64,000 nt of DNA from NCBI RefSeq assembly GCF_005930495.1, contig NZ_SJEX01000003.1, positions 62,001 to 126,000 of the forward strand. Direction: 5' to 3'. Each line of letters opens with the position of its first letter. The stretch's first letter is position 1. Source of the DNA: Modestobacter excelsi. Lineage in GTDB: Bacteria > Actinomycetota > Actinomycetes > Mycobacteriales > Geodermatophilaceae. A program made the position numbers and the translations under genes. Shown here piece after piece: positions 8,886 through 17,953 of the stretch. A model generated the notes under the pieces. The model saw only the letters and a list, made by a program, of their open reading frames with translations, was not told the origin of the DNA and did not search any database.

Positions 8886-9725
8886 TCAGGTCGTGCTGGC
8901 GTCCAGGTGCGTCCCCGCCCGGGTCTCGCTGCGCCGGCGGTGCCTGGCCGCGACCGTCAGGTACCCGCTGACCGCCAGGTAGTAGACCAGGTAGGCGAGT
9001 GACACGGCCACGACCAGCGGGTTCACCGACGGGTACTCGACCAGCAGCAGCGCGTACGTGCCGATCCACACGGCGGTGAGCACCAGGCTGAGGGACCGGA
9101 ACGCCTGCGTGCGGGAGGGGTAGAGGTAGCGCACCGGCACGAAGACCAGCACCGAGCAGACGACCAGGATGGTCGCGACGGTGACGCGGTCGAGGTCCAG
9201 CACGATGACGTAGAAGGCGACGACGTTCCAGTAGCTGGGGAAGCCCAGGAACGTGTGGTCGTCGGTCTTGGCGTCCACCCGGCAGAACTGGTAGCTGGAG
9301 GCCAGCAGCGGCAGCGCGGCCAGCACCCACCCGGGGGCACCGTCCGGCAGCGCCCCCGTCGTCCAGAGCAGGACGACCGGGGCGAACACGTAGGTGAGGT
9401 AGTCGACGATGTCGTCGAGCCGGGCGCCGTCGAACCAGGGGATCGTCTCCTTCACCCGCGCGGTGCGGGCCAGCATCCCGTCCGTGCCGTCGACGACGAG
9501 TGCCGCCAGGCCGATCCAGAGCGCGGTGATCGCGTCCCCGTCGAACGCGGCCAGCACGATGAGCAGGGCGAGCACGGAACCGCTCGCGGTGTAGAGGTGC
9601 ACGGCCATGCCGGCCAGACGCCGGCTCAAGGGGAACACCTGCGGCCAACCGCCTCTGTGGTCGGGGATCGTGGGCAGCCGGCCGCCCGGTGCGGGTGCCG
9701 TGTCCTGCACCCGAGACCTTTCCAC
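8886..9725 (-). CDS. pcs: Phosphatidylcholine synthase (CDP-alcohol phosphatidyltransferase)
   Basis: 279 residues with about eight hydrophobic segments. The CDP-alcohol phosphotransferase signature DG-x-DG-xx-AR...G-xxx-D-xxx-D is intact (DGTDGMLAR then GARLDDIVDYLTY). The residues after it (DYLTYVFAPVVLL) and the length match Pcs, which condenses CDP-diacylglycerol with choline to make phosphatidylcholine in the membrane, rather than PgsA or PssA. GTG 9725 is preferred because GGGGAGGGAG lies just upstream; the longer frame adds an arginine-rich leader. Divergent from a permease gene that could supply choline. The choline specificity is inferred from family resemblance. Confidence 0.8.
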   Translation of the reverse strand: MERSRVQDTAPAPGGRLPTIPDHRGGWPQVFPLSRRLAGMAVHLYTASGSVLALLIVLAAFDGDAITALWIGLAALVVDGTDGMLARTARVKETIPWFDGARLDDIVDYLTYVFAPVVLLWTTGALPDGAPGWVLAALPLLASSYQFCRVDAKTDDHTFLGFPSYWNVVAFYVIVLDLDRVTVATILVVCSVLVFVPVRYLYPSRTQAFRSLSLVLTAVWIGTYALLLVEYPSVNPLVVAVSLAYLVYYLAVSGYLTVAARHRRRSETRAGTHLDASTT

Positions 9726-9856
9726 GTCTCCCTCCCCGCGGCTCGATGGCGGGGCCGGGCGCGCCCGTCGGCACCACCCCGGCGGCTGCGAGTGGCAGCA
9801 GCGCCGTCGGCGGAGCACAGTGACCCGACTCCTTGCCTCTCGGACGTGGGCGGACC

Positions 9857-11383
9857 GTGGACAGATCGATCGAGCAGGACCGCGACCAGCACCTCGCGGA
9901 GTTCGGCTACAAGCAGGAGCTGGACCGCCGGATCGGCAGGTTCGCCAGCTTCGCCGCCGGGGTGAGCTACATCTCGATCCTGACCGGCACGTTCCAGCTG
10001 TTCTACTTCGGCTTCGGCGCGGGCGGCCCGGCCTACGTGTGGTCGTGGCCGCTGGTGTTCATCGGCCAGGTGACGGTGGCGCTGTGCTTCGCCGAGCTGG
10101 CCGCGCGGTACCCGATCGCCGGCTCGCTCTACAACTGGACCAAGCGGCTGGGCAGCCGGACCACGGCCTGGATGGCCGGCTGGATGATGCTCACCGCCTC
10201 GATCGTCACGCTGTCGGCGACCGTCCTCGCCTACCAGATCACGCTGCCGCAGCTGTGGTCGGGCTTCCAGGTGGTCGGGGACGGCACGGGCACCTACGAC
10301 GTGGCCGTCAACGCGGTGGTGCTGGGCAGCGCGCTGATCCTCTTCACGACCGTGGTCAACGCCTACGGGGTCCGGCTCATGGCCCGGATCAACAGCACCG
10401 GGGTCTTCATCGAGCTGGTCGCCGCCGTGCTGATCATCGTCATCCTCGCCGTGCACGCCAGCCGGGGCCCGCAGGAGGTCCTCACCGACACCGCCGGCCG
10501 CGGCGAGGGGCACCAGCTCGGCTACCTCGGGGCCTTCCTGGTCGCCGCGCTGGCCTCCGGCTACGTGATGTACGGCTTCGACACCGCCAGCTCGATGGGG
10601 GAGGAGACGGTCGACGCACGGCGCACGGCGCCCCGGGCGGTCCTCCGGGCGGTGACGGCGTCCTTCCTGCTGGGCGGGCTGATCCTTTTGTTCGGCCTCA
10701 TGTCGGTGGACGACCTGGAGGACCCGCAGCTGTCCTCCGCCACCGGCGGGCTGCAGTACGTGCTGCTGCAGGCGGCCGGGAACGGGCTGGGGAAGGCCTT
10801 CCTCGTGTGCATCGTCGTGGCCATCACGGTCTGCTGCCTGGCCGTGCACACCGCCACGATCCGGATGGCGTTCGCGATGGCCCGGGACAACAACCTGCCC
10901 TTCGCGGGGCGGCTGGCCCGCGTGGACCCGCGGCACAAGACGCCGGTCGTCCCCGCCGTCGTCATCGGCGTGCTGTCCATCTGCATCCTGCTGGTCAACG
11001 TCCGCCAGCCGCAGATCTTCACCACCCTCACCAGCATCGCCGTCGTGATGATCTACCTCGCCTACCTGCTGGTCACGGGCCCGATGCTGGTCAGCCGGCT
11101 GCGCGGTCGCTGGCCGCTGCCGGCCGAGCCGGACGGCGCGCGGCACTTCTCGCTGGGTCGCTGGGGGCTGCCGGTGAACGTGCTGGCCGTCCTGTGGGGC
11201 GCCGGCATGGCGCTCAACCTGGCCTGGCCCCGGCGCGAGGTCTACAACGCGACCGCGCCGTACCACTGGTACCTCCAGTGGGGTGCGTTCGTCTTCATCG
11301 GCGCGATCGCGCTGGTCGGGCTGGCGTACTACCTGCTCCGGCAGCGTCATCGCTCCGGCGTGCTGCCCGAGCACGCCGCCTGA
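9857..11383 (+). CDS. APC superfamily permease (amino acid/choline transporter type)
   Basis: About 508 residues with 12 predicted membrane segments. Features are the APC signature FAELAARYPIAGSLYNW after TM2 and a long conserved core with MYGFDTASSMGEE in the middle. The AGSLYNW-K motif points to the amino acid/choline transporter branch, which in yeast includes the choline permease Hnm1 and GABA permeases. Substrate cannot be read from sequence. GTG 9857 gives the family-like N-terminus; TTG 9833 is an alternative. Divergent from phosphatidylcholine synthase with about 130 bases between starts, suggesting joint control and possibly choline supply. Confidence 0.85.
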   Translation: MDRSIEQDRDQHLAEFGYKQELDRRIGRFASFAAGVSYISILTGTFQLFYFGFGAGGPAYVWSWPLVFIGQVTVALCFAELAARYPIAGSLYNWTKRLGSRTTAWMAGWMMLTASIVTLSATVLAYQITLPQLWSGFQVVGDGTGTYDVAVNAVVLGSALILFTTVVNAYGVRLMARINSTGVFIELVAAVLIIVILAVHASRGPQEVLTDTAGRGEGHQLGYLGAFLVAALASGYVMYGFDTASSMGEETVDARRTAPRAVLRAVTASFLLGGLILLFGLMSVDDLEDPQLSSATGGLQYVLLQAAGNGLGKAFLVCIVVAITVCCLAVHTATIRMAFAMARDNNLPFAGRLARVDPRHKTPVVPAVVIGVLSICILLVNVRQPQIFTTLTSIAVVMIYLAYLLVTGPMLVSRLRGRWPLPAEPDGARHFSLGRWGLPVNVLAVLWGAGMALNLAWPRREVYNATAPYHWYLQWGAFVFIGAIALVGLAYYLLRQRHRSGVLPEHAA

Positions 11384-11400
11384 GCACGCCGCCTGAGCAC
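11369..11400. repeat. 13-base tandem duplication spanning a stop codon
   Basis: GAGCACGCCGCCT occurs at 11369-11381 and 11382-11394, followed by a partial third copy GAGCAC. The permease stop TGA (11381-11383) straddles the first junction, so the duplicated part lies just outside the gene. This mirrors the triplicated 17-mer at 4517-4567. Confidence 0.85.
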
Positions 11401-11405
11401 AGCCG

Positions 11406-11936
11406 TCACCGCGGTGGCGTGTCCGTCGGGCCAGGGACCGGGGTGCCGGCCACGGACCCGGCCGACGCGACGTCGTCGTAGAGGAGGGCCATCCGGTCGA
11501 TGAACCAGGTCTTGCCGGCCGTCTCGACCGCGAGCCCGAACGCGACCATCCAGCCGTTCCGGACGACCAGACCCCGCACGATGAAGGGCACGCCCAGTGC
11601 GCTGAGGGCGGCGAGCACGTTCGGCGCGACCCGGTGCCGCCCGGGTACCGGCTCCTCGTCCCGCCGCGTCCAGTACGTCTCGCCCAGCACGCCCCGGGAC
11701 GCCCAGTGGTCCAGCGAGCCCGGAGGGGGGAAGACCCGGGGGTTGACCACGGTCCACGCGCCCACCAGCCCCACCGGGACGGCCGACCACCAGCCCAGCC
11801 GGTGGCGGGACCAGAGCGCCCCGACCAGCAGGGACGGGATGGGGATGCGGGTGTAGACGCTCCACGGGTTGGCGTGGCGTTGCCAGCTGTCGTCCTCGAG
11901 CCCGAACGCCTTCGCCAGCCTGGTGTCCACGGACAT
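11406..11936 (-). CDS. Conserved membrane protein (DUF6653-like)
   Basis: 176 residues from ATG 11936, which has a GGAGGA eight bases upstream. The N-terminus carries a conserved-looking WQRHANPWSVYTR motif, then two hydrophobic pairs (LLVGALWSRHRLGWW, VGLVGAWTVV and ALSALGVPFIVRG, WMVAFGLAVETAGKTWF). It is probably a small inner-membrane protein. The RHANPWS motif recalls the uncharacterised DUF6653 family. No function is known. Convergent with the permease, 22 bases apart. Confidence 0.75.
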   Translation of the reverse strand: MSVDTRLAKAFGLEDDSWQRHANPWSVYTRIPIPSLLVGALWSRHRLGWWSAVPVGLVGAWTVVNPRVFPPPGSLDHWASRGVLGETYWTRRDEEPVPGRHRVAPNVLAALSALGVPFIVRGLVVRNGWMVAFGLAVETAGKTWFIDRMALLYDDVASAGSVAGTPVPGPTDTPPR

Positions 11937-11962
11937 GTCGACGTCCTCCCTGCAGCCGTGGG

Positions 11963-12574
11963 TCAGCTCGGCGACTGGAGCCAGGGCTGGCGGAGGTCGA
12001 GGAAGGTCGTCCCGCCGACGCTCAGCTTGCCCATGTCCTCCATGGCGACCTGGAGTTCCCTCGGTGGCTCCTTGCGCTCGCCCTCGCGGGCCTCGGCCTC
12101 CGAGGTGAAGTAGAGGACCTGGGTCCACGCGCCGTCCGGGTGCCCGATCATGACGCTGCCCAGCACATCGGGCCGGAAGCCGGCCATCACGTCGGCGGGG
12201 ATCTGCGCCATGACCTCCTTCGCCCGGTCCAGGTCGGTCACCCGGCCCTGCATGACCTGGACGAAGCGGGCCTGGCCGGGGTCACCCTGCAGGTCGACGG
12301 TGACGTCCTCGCTGTCGCGGAAGTCGACGTCGCCGTCGAACAGGCGGCTGGTCTCCTGCCACCACCGGTCCTGCTCCGGCCGCCGGCCGTTGCGGTCGGC
12401 GGCCTCGGCGGACTCGAAGCGGGCGATCGCGATGAACGTCCCGTCGTCGGTGGTCCCGACCGTGCTGCCGAGCCAGCCGACCGCGTCCGGCGCGAGCTCC
12501 TGGACCCACCTGTCCAGGGCCGCCCGCACCCCGTCGGCGTCCGAGATCCGGCCCTGGACGACCTGAGCGAACAT
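11963..12574 (-). CDS. Tandem dimeric alpha/beta-barrel (ABM-like) protein
   Basis: 203 residues. Two related halves each begin with a similar strand (AQVVQGRISD near residue 3 and VQVMQGRVTD near residue 108). Each contains a helix and further strands (FIAIARFES; WTQVLYFTSEAEARE), the pattern of antibiotic-biosynthesis-monooxygenase-like dimeric barrels. A tandem pair makes a pseudo-dimer in one chain. Family members bind small ligands or act as cofactor-free oxygenases, but no catalytic residues can be assigned here. ATG 12574 has GGGAGG upstream and a possible -10 at 12622-12627. The 26-base gap to the next minus-strand gene suggests cotranscription. Confidence 0.8.
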   Translation of the reverse strand: MFAQVVQGRISDADGVRAALDRWVQELAPDAVGWLGSTVGTTDDGTFIAIARFESAEAADRNGRRPEQDRWWQETSRLFDGDVDFRDSEDVTVDLQGDPGQARFVQVMQGRVTDLDRAKEVMAQIPADVMAGFRPDVLGSVMIGHPDGAWTQVLYFTSEAEAREGERKEPPRELQVAMEDMGKLSVGGTTFLDLRQPWLQSPS

Positions 12575-12621
12575 GGTGCCCTCCCACCGAGCATCGAGTG
12601 TCCGATCCCCGTGGGGGACCG

Positions 12622-12627
12622 ACGCTA
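12622..12627 (-). promoter_or_regulatory. Possible -10 element TAGCGT
   Basis: The complement reads TAGCGT, fitting the actinobacterial TAnnnT -10 pattern, about 48 bases before the ATG at 12574. No convincing -35 hexamer is visible, so this is suggestive only. Confidence 0.3.
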
Positions 12628-14013
12628 CGACTGTCGGCGGACGCCGTCGACGGGTCCGTGCGCCCCGGGTGAGCCGGCCGGGTGCCGGACCGCCGGGAGC
12701 ACCTGCGGTGGCCGCTGCAGCGGATCGCCGCCGCCGGCGATGCGCAGCAGCGCCCGCAGCGCCGGGACCGCGCCGACCGGCTCGATCGCCGACGGTGAGG
12801 CGGCGGGGTGGTGCGCCGCGATCCGCACCCGCAGCGCGGCCGGGCGGGTGCGGAAGACGACCGGGGGAGTGAGCAGGGCGGCCTCGCCGTCGATGCCCGC
12901 CGGTACCGGACGGGTCGCCTCGACCCGGAGGTCGGTGGTGACCCACTGGCGCCACGGCCGGCGACGGCGCCGCGTCCCGCTGACCGGTGGGTCGAGCACG
13001 GTCACCCCGAGGAGGCCGTGGTCGACGGCGGGCCGGGTGCCCGCACCGGCGGCACCGGCGAGCCGGTACTGGTTGTTGCTGACCATGAGGACCGCCACCC
13101 CTCGCAGCGTGCGACCTCCCGGGGTGGTCCAGCGCAGGTCCTGCGAGGCCCCCGCCGGGACCTGCGAGGCCGCCACCGTGTCCAGCAGGGTCCGCAGCTT
13201 CGCGGCGCGGTAGCCCTGCTGCTGCACCGCCTCGGCGTAGACGCCCAGCGAGACGTTGTTGACGAAGACCCGGTCGTTGACCTCGGCCAGGTCCACCCGC
13301 CGCTCCCCGCCGTCGACGAACGCGTCGAGCGCGCCGACCACGTCGTCCCGGTCCACGCCGAGGTCCAGCGCGAAGTGGTTCCGCGTGCCGGCGGGGATGC
13401 ACGCGTAGGGCAGCCCGGCCTCGGCGGCGACGGCGGCCACCACGGCCTGCGAGCCGTCGCCGCCGGCCATGCCGAGGGCGTCCGCGCCGGCGTCGACGGC
13501 CGCGCGGGCCAGTGCCTCGAGGTCGGCCCCGGGACGCAGCTCCAGCACGTCGATGCCGCGATCCTGGGCGGCCGCGACGAGCCCGACCCGGCCCGCCCGG
13601 CCGTCGCCGGACCGCGGGTTCACCACGACCACCGGCCGCTGCGGTCGCGGTGCGGCGGGGAGGACGACGTCGGGCCGGAAGGCCGCCCGGGCGGCCGCGT
13701 GCCAGACCAGCGCGCCGAGGCCGAGCAGCAGCAGGCTGCGCCGGTACCCCTCGTCGCCCAGCACCAGGACCCCGCCCGCCAGGGCTGCACCGCCGACGGC
13801 GAGGCCGGCCAGGCGCGCCCAGCCCCGGCGCAGGACCCCCTCCCAGGCACCGGCCGCGACCAGGGCGGCGCACAGCAGCAGGAGCAGGCCACGCGGGAAG
13901 TCGTCGATCGCCACGGTGACGCCCAGCGCGAGCACCCACGCCGCGGCGGCGAGCGCCACGGCGGCGGTCGTGCGGCGCCAGCGCACCGGGGACCGGCGGC
14001 GCGGAGCGGACAT
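12625..14013 (-). CDS. Membrane-anchored diacylglycerol kinase-like lipid kinase
   Basis: 462 residues. The first about 110 residues contain four hydrophobic segments. A diacylglycerol kinase catalytic domain follows: VVVVNPRSGDGRAG is the N-terminal nucleotide-binding strand, then GMAGGDGSQAVV (the GGDG motif that binds the ATP phosphates), IPAGTRNHFALDLG and VFVNNVSLGVYAEAV. The enzyme phosphorylates a lipid alcohol at the membrane; whether diacylglycerol, sphingosine or an isoprenoid glycolipid is the substrate is unknown. Start ATG 14013 lies just before the first hydrophobic helix. It is 39 bases from the lipoprotein gene upstream, so the two may share a transcript. Confidence 0.87.
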   Translation of the reverse strand: MSAPRRRSPVRWRRTTAAVALAAAAWVLALGVTVAIDDFPRGLLLLLCAALVAAGAWEGVLRRGWARLAGLAVGGAALAGGVLVLGDEGYRRSLLLLGLGALVWHAAARAAFRPDVVLPAAPRPQRPVVVVNPRSGDGRAGRVGLVAAAQDRGIDVLELRPGADLEALARAAVDAGADALGMAGGDGSQAVVAAVAAEAGLPYACIPAGTRNHFALDLGVDRDDVVGALDAFVDGGERRVDLAEVNDRVFVNNVSLGVYAEAVQQQGYRAAKLRTLLDTVAASQVPAGASQDLRWTTPGGRTLRGVAVLMVSNNQYRLAGAAGAGTRPAVDHGLLGVTVLDPPVSGTRRRRRPWRQWVTTDLRVEATRPVPAGIDGEAALLTPPVVFRTRPAALRVRIAAHHPAASPSAIEPVGAVPALRALLRIAGGGDPLQRPPQVLPAVRHPAGSPGAHGPVDGVRRQS

Positions 14014-14052
14014 CGACGACCTCCTCGGTGCTGGCGCTGGGCGCAGGTCGCC

Positions 14053-14520
14053 TCAGCCGATGCCGCACTCGTCCTGGAGACGGGCGTCGACGCGGTCGGC
14101 CGCCGCGGACAGATCGCCCTCGGCGTCCTCGAGGGCGCCGAGCGTCGAGGGGTCGGCCAGGTCGACGTCGGCGATCGTGTCGGCCATGTGCTCCAGGCCG
14201 TCGGCCATCGTCTGCCAGTCGACGGCGATCGCGGCGGGCGGCTCGATCGCGCGCAGCTCCGCCGTCAGCCGACGGAAGGCCTCCGCGATCGACGGACCCT
14301 CGTCGAGCTCGGACACCGCCACGTCGACCCGGTCGTCGATGTCGGCTGCCTGGGCGCAGAAGTCCCCGCCGCCGGAGGACGCCGTCGCGGCGGACGTGCC
14401 CGCGGAGGCGTCCGACTGCGCATCCGTCCCCCCGCAGCCGGCGAGCAGCAGGACCACCCCCGACGCCGCGACGACGCAGGCGCGGCCGGCGGGCCGGTTC
14501 CCGTGCACCGTGCCGGACAT
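14053..14520 (-). CDS. Small secreted lipoprotein
   Basis: 155 residues. A signal peptide of about 30 residues ends in the lipobox LLLAGC, so the cysteine should be lipidated and the protein anchored outside the membrane. The mature part is acidic and helical (a D/E-rich stretch around ADIDDRVDVAVSELDEG) with two further cysteines, one near residue 55 and one near the C-terminus, which could form a disulfide. No domain is recognised. The start at ATG 14520 gives the best signal peptide. It may be cotranscribed with the downstream lipid kinase. Confidence 0.8.
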   Translation of the reverse strand: MSGTVHGNRPAGRACVVAASGVVLLLAGCGGTDAQSDASAGTSAATASSGGGDFCAQAADIDDRVDVAVSELDEGPSIAEAFRRLTAELRAIEPPAAIAVDWQTMADGLEHMADTIADVDLADPSTLGALEDAEGDLSAAADRVDARLQDECGIG

Positions 14521-14763
14521 GGCAGCCCCCAGGGCGGGTGATCGGACCGCTCGAGTGTCCACCCGGCCCGGTCGTCCCGACAGGGGTTCGGCCCGGGCTG
14601 CGGGTGTTGGACAGCGCCCCGGTCGTGGGGCATGGTCGTTGCCGTAGGGGAGTACCCCTCCGCGGAGCGTCGTCAGTACGGCCTGTCATCAGGCCCGGCG
14701 CATCCGGTCCGGCACCTCGCCGGGCGGGGGAGACCTGCCGACTTCGTGTTGGAGGCCTCCGCC

Positions 14764-15354
14764 ATGCCCATCGACCGTGCTCCCGATCCCACCACCGCTC
14801 CCGCCGTCGACCTCGCCGGGGACGACGGGTGGGTCACCCCGACCTGGGAGCAGGTCGTGCGGGACCACTCGTCGCGGGTGTACCGGCTGGCCTACCGGCT
14901 CTCGGGCAACCAGCAGGACGCCGAGGACCTCACCCAGGAGACGTTCGTTCGGGTGTTCCGGTCGCTGGCGGACTTCTCCCCGGGCACGTTCGAGGGCTGG
15001 CTGCACCGGATCACCACGAACCTGTTCCTGGACATGGTGCGGCGCCGGCAGCGGATCCGGTTCGACGCGCTGCCCGAGGACACCGAGCGGCTGCCGGGGA
15101 CGGCGCCCTCACCGGAGCAGGTGTACGCCGACACGCACCTGGACCCGCAGGTGCAGGCGGCGTTGGACGCGTTGTCCCCGGAGTTCCGGGTGGCGGTGGT
15201 GCTGTGTGACATCGAGGGCCTGACGTACGAGGAGATCTCGGCGACGCTGGGGATCAAGCTGGGCACGGTGCGCAGCCGGATCCACCGCGGCCGGGTGCAG
15301 CTGCGGGAGGCCCTGGCCCACCTCGCCCCCGGCCGGTCCGGCGCGGCCGCCTGA
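14764..15354 (+). CDS. sigE: ECF sigma factor, SigE-like
   Basis: 196 residues. Sigma-70 region 2 ([47 protein letters not shown]) and region 4 ([36 protein letters not shown]) are complete. The wording matches the actinobacterial SigE group, which responds to envelope stress and redirects RNA polymerase. ATG 14764 has GGAGG at 14751-14755. In many relatives an anti-sigma gene (RseA) follows sigE; here the next gene is sdhB on the other strand, so no anti-sigma is adjacent. I see no clear GGAAC-type autoregulatory promoter upstream. Confidence 0.9.
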   Translation: MPIDRAPDPTTAPAVDLAGDDGWVTPTWEQVVRDHSSRVYRLAYRLSGNQQDAEDLTQETFVRVFRSLADFSPGTFEGWLHRITTNLFLDMVRRRQRIRFDALPEDTERLPGTAPSPEQVYADTHLDPQVQAALDALSPEFRVAVVLCDIEGLTYEEISATLGIKLGTVRSRIHRGRVQLREALAHLAPGRSGAAA

Positions 15355-15387
15355 CAGCAGCAGACCGCCCCGGGGCTGACCGGCGGC

Positions 15388-16143
15388 TCAGGACCGCGGC
15401 CGCCGCCGGATCGTGGAGCCCAGCCAGGTCAGCGGGTCGTACCGGCGGTCGGCCACCCGCTCCTTGAGCGGGATGATGCCGTTGTCGGTGAGGTGGATGC
15501 CCTCCGGGCACACCTCGCTGCAGCACTTGGTGATGTTGCAGTAGCCCAGGCCGAACTCCTCCTGGGCGGCGTCGCGGCGGTCGGCCACGTCCAGGGGGTG
15601 CATGTCGAGCTCGGCCAGCCGGATGAGGAAGCGCGGGCCGGCGAAGTTCCGCTTGTTCTCCTCGTGGTCCCGGATGACGTGGCAGGTGTCCTGGCAGAGC
15701 CAGCACTCGATGCACTTGCGGAACTCCTGCGAGCGCTCGACGTCCACCTGCTGCATCCGGTGGCTGCCGTCCTCCTCCCGCGGCCGAGGGACCAGCGCCG
15801 GGATCTGCGCAGCCTTCTCGTAGTTGTAGGACACGTCGGTGACGAGGTCGCGGATGACCGGGAAGGTCCGCAGCGGGGTGAGGGTGACCGTCTCGTCCTC
15901 GGTGAAGGTGCTCATCCGGGTCAGGCACATCAGCCGCGGCCGGCCGTTGACCTCGGCGCTGCAGGACCCGCACTTGCCGGCCTTGCAGTTCCAGCGGACG
16001 GCGAGGTCGCCGGCCTGGGTGGCCTGCAGCCGGTGGACGATGTCGAGCACCACCTCGCCCTCGTTGACCTCCACGGTGAAGGTCTGCAGCTCTCCACCGG
16101 TCGCGTCGCCGCGCCAGACCCGGAACGTGGCGTCGTAGCTCAT
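15388..16143 (-). CDS. sdhB: Succinate dehydrogenase iron-sulfur subunit
   Basis: 251 residues. The N-terminal plant-type ferredoxin fold has the 2Fe-2S ligands in CKAGKCGSC plus a later Cys (LMC). The C-terminal domain has CIECWLCQDTCHV and CCSEVCPEG for the 4Fe-4S and 3Fe-4S clusters. It carries electrons from the flavoprotein subunit to quinone at the membrane. It is the last gene of a minus-strand operon (small protein, SdhC, SdhA, SdhB), 13 bases after sdhA. Sequence style and gene order resemble mycobacterial Sdh1 rather than the SdhCDAB type. Confidence 0.95.
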   Translation of the reverse strand: MSYDATFRVWRGDATGGELQTFTVEVNEGEVVLDIVHRLQATQAGDLAVRWNCKAGKCGSCSAEVNGRPRLMCLTRMSTFTEDETVTLTPLRTFPVIRDLVTDVSYNYEKAAQIPALVPRPREEDGSHRMQQVDVERSQEFRKCIECWLCQDTCHVIRDHEENKRNFAGPRFLIRLAELDMHPLDVADRRDAAQEEFGLGYCNITKCCSEVCPEGIHLTDNGIIPLKERVADRRYDPLTWLGSTIRRRPRS

Positions 16144-16156
16144 GCGCGTACCCCTG

Positions 16157-17953
16157 TCACGACTCGAAGATCTCGGCGAGGTCCCCGGGCATCTGCGGGA
16201 GCGGCTGCCGGGACACCTGCACCTCGTCGGAGCCCGGCGGGAGGGTGAGGACGAGGTTGACCCGGGCCCAGTCGTCGTCCGCGCCGGGGAAGTCGTCGCG
16301 GGTGTGGCCGCCCCGGCTCTCCTCGCGCTCCAGCGCCGCGCGGGCGATGCACTCGCTGACCACCAGCAGGTGCGGCAGGTCCAGGGCCAGGTGCCAGCCG
16401 GGGTTGTACTGCCGGTGCCCCTCGACGGAGAGGTTCGCGACCCGCTCCTTGAGGACGGCGATCCGCTCCAGCGCCTGCTCCATCTCCGCGCGGGTGCGGA
16501 TGATGCCGACCAGGTCGTGCATCGTCGTCTGCAGGTCGTGCTGGACGGCGTAGGGGTTCTCCCCGCCGTCCCGGTCGAACGGCGCGAGCGCCGCGGCGGC
16601 CGCGTCGGCCAGCTCCGCGTCGGCGATCTCCGTCCGGGCGCCGGTCAGCTTTGCCGCGTGCTCGGCGGCGGCGAGCCCGGCACGCCGGCCGAACACGAGC
16701 AGGTCCGACAGCGAGTTGCCGCCGAGCCGGTTGGAGCCGTGCATGCCGCCGGCCACCTCCCCGGCCGCGAAGAGGCCGGGGAGCCGGGCCTTCTGGGTGT
16801 CGGGGTCGACCTCGACGCCGCCCATCACGTAGTGGCAGGTGGGCCCGATCTCCATGGCCTCGCGGGTGATGTCGACGTCGGCCAGCTCCTTGAACTGGTG
16901 GTACATCGAGGGCAGCCGCTTCCGGATGTACTCCGCCGGCCGGCGCGAGGCGATGTCGAGCCACACCCCGCCGTGGTCGGTCCCGCGGCCGGCCTTGACC
17001 TCGCTGTTGATCGCCCGCGCGACCTCGTCGCGGGGGAGGAGCTCGGGAGGGCGCCGGTTGTTCTTCTTGTCCTCGTACCAGCGGTCGGCCTCCTCCTCGC
17101 TCTCCGCGGTCTCCTTGCGGAAGAAGTCGGGGATGTAGTCGAACATGAACCGGTTGCCGGCGGAGTTCTTCAGGATCCCGCCGTCGCCGCGGACGCTCTC
17201 GGTGACCAGCAGCCCGCGCACCGATGGCGGCCACACCATGCCGGTCGGGTGGAACTGGACGAACTCCATGTTGACCAGCGAGGCGCCGGCCTGCAGCGCC
17301 AGGGAGTGCCCGTCGCCGGTGTACTCCCAGGAGTTGGAGGTGACCTTGTAGGCCTTGCCGATCCCGCCGGTGGCCAGCACCACCGAGGGCGCCTGCCAGG
17401 CGACGAACCGGCCGGACTCCCGCCAGTAGCCGAAGGCGCCGGTGACGCCGTCCCCACCGTGGAGCAGCCGGGTCACCGTGCACTCCATGTACACGTCGAT
17501 GCCGAGGGCGACGGTGCGCTGCTGCAGGGTGCGGATCAGCTCGAGCCCGGTGCGGTCGCCGACGTGGGCGAGACGGGCGTAGCGGTGCCCGCCGAAGTCC
17601 CGCTGGCTGATCAGGCCGTCCGGCGTCCGGTCGAACAGCGCTCCCCAGTCCTCCAGCTCCAGCACCCGGTCGGGCGCCTCCTGGGCGTGCAGCTGCGCCA
17701 TCCGCCAGTGGTTGAGCATCTTCCCGCCGCGCATGGTGTCCCGGAAGTGCACGCGCCAGTTGTCGTCGGGCCAGGTGTTGCCCATGGCCGCGGCGATGCC
17801 GCCCTCGGCCATGACGGTGTGCGCCTTGCCGAGCAACGACTTGCAGACCACGGCGGTGCGCGCGCCGCTCTGCTGGGCCTCGATGGCCGCCCGCAGGCCG
17901 GCGCCGCCGGCCCCGACGACGACGACGTCGTACTCGTGCCTCTCGAGCTCCAT
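16157..17953 (-). CDS. sdhA: Succinate dehydrogenase flavoprotein subunit
   Basis: 598 residues. The N-terminal FAD-binding motif is VVVVGAGGAGLRAAIEA. The His of GKAHTVMAEGGIAA is the expected covalent FAD attachment site. VQFHPTGMV and the SNRLGGNSLSDLLVFGRRAG signature of succinate dehydrogenase/fumarate reductase flavoproteins are present. It oxidises succinate to fumarate in the citric acid cycle, or the reverse. The start ATG at 17953 overlaps the stop of the membrane-subunit gene (TGATG), implying translational coupling. Confidence 0.96.
   Translation of the reverse strand: MELERHEYDVVVVGAGGAGLRAAIEAQQSGARTAVVCKSLLGKAHTVMAEGGIAAAMGNTWPDDNWRVHFRDTMRGGKMLNHWRMAQLHAQEAPDRVLELEDWGALFDRTPDGLISQRDFGGHRYARLAHVGDRTGLELIRTLQQRTVALGIDVYMECTVTRLLHGGDGVTGAFGYWRESGRFVAWQAPSVVLATGGIGKAYKVTSNSWEYTGDGHSLALQAGASLVNMEFVQFHPTGMVWPPSVRGLLVTESVRGDGGILKNSAGNRFMFDYIPDFFRKETAESEEEADRWYEDKKNNRRPPELLPRDEVARAINSEVKAGRGTDHGGVWLDIASRRPAEYIRKRLPSMYHQFKELADVDITREAMEIGPTCHYVMGGVEVDPDTQKARLPGLFAAGEVAGGMHGSNRLGGNSLSDLLVFGRRAGLAAAEHAAKLTGARTEIADAELADAAAAALAPFDRDGGENPYAVQHDLQTTMHDLVGIIRTRAEMEQALERIAVLKERVANLSVEGHRQYNPGWHLALDLPHLLVVSECIARAALEREESRGGHTRDDFPGADDDWARVNLVLTLPPGSDEVQVSRQPLPQMPGDLAEIFES

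Noticed and set aside
13620-13892. Small Cys/Trp-rich frame within the lipid kinase gene
   Set aside because: Lies in another frame of the hydrophobic N-terminal region of the kinase; no independent start signal.
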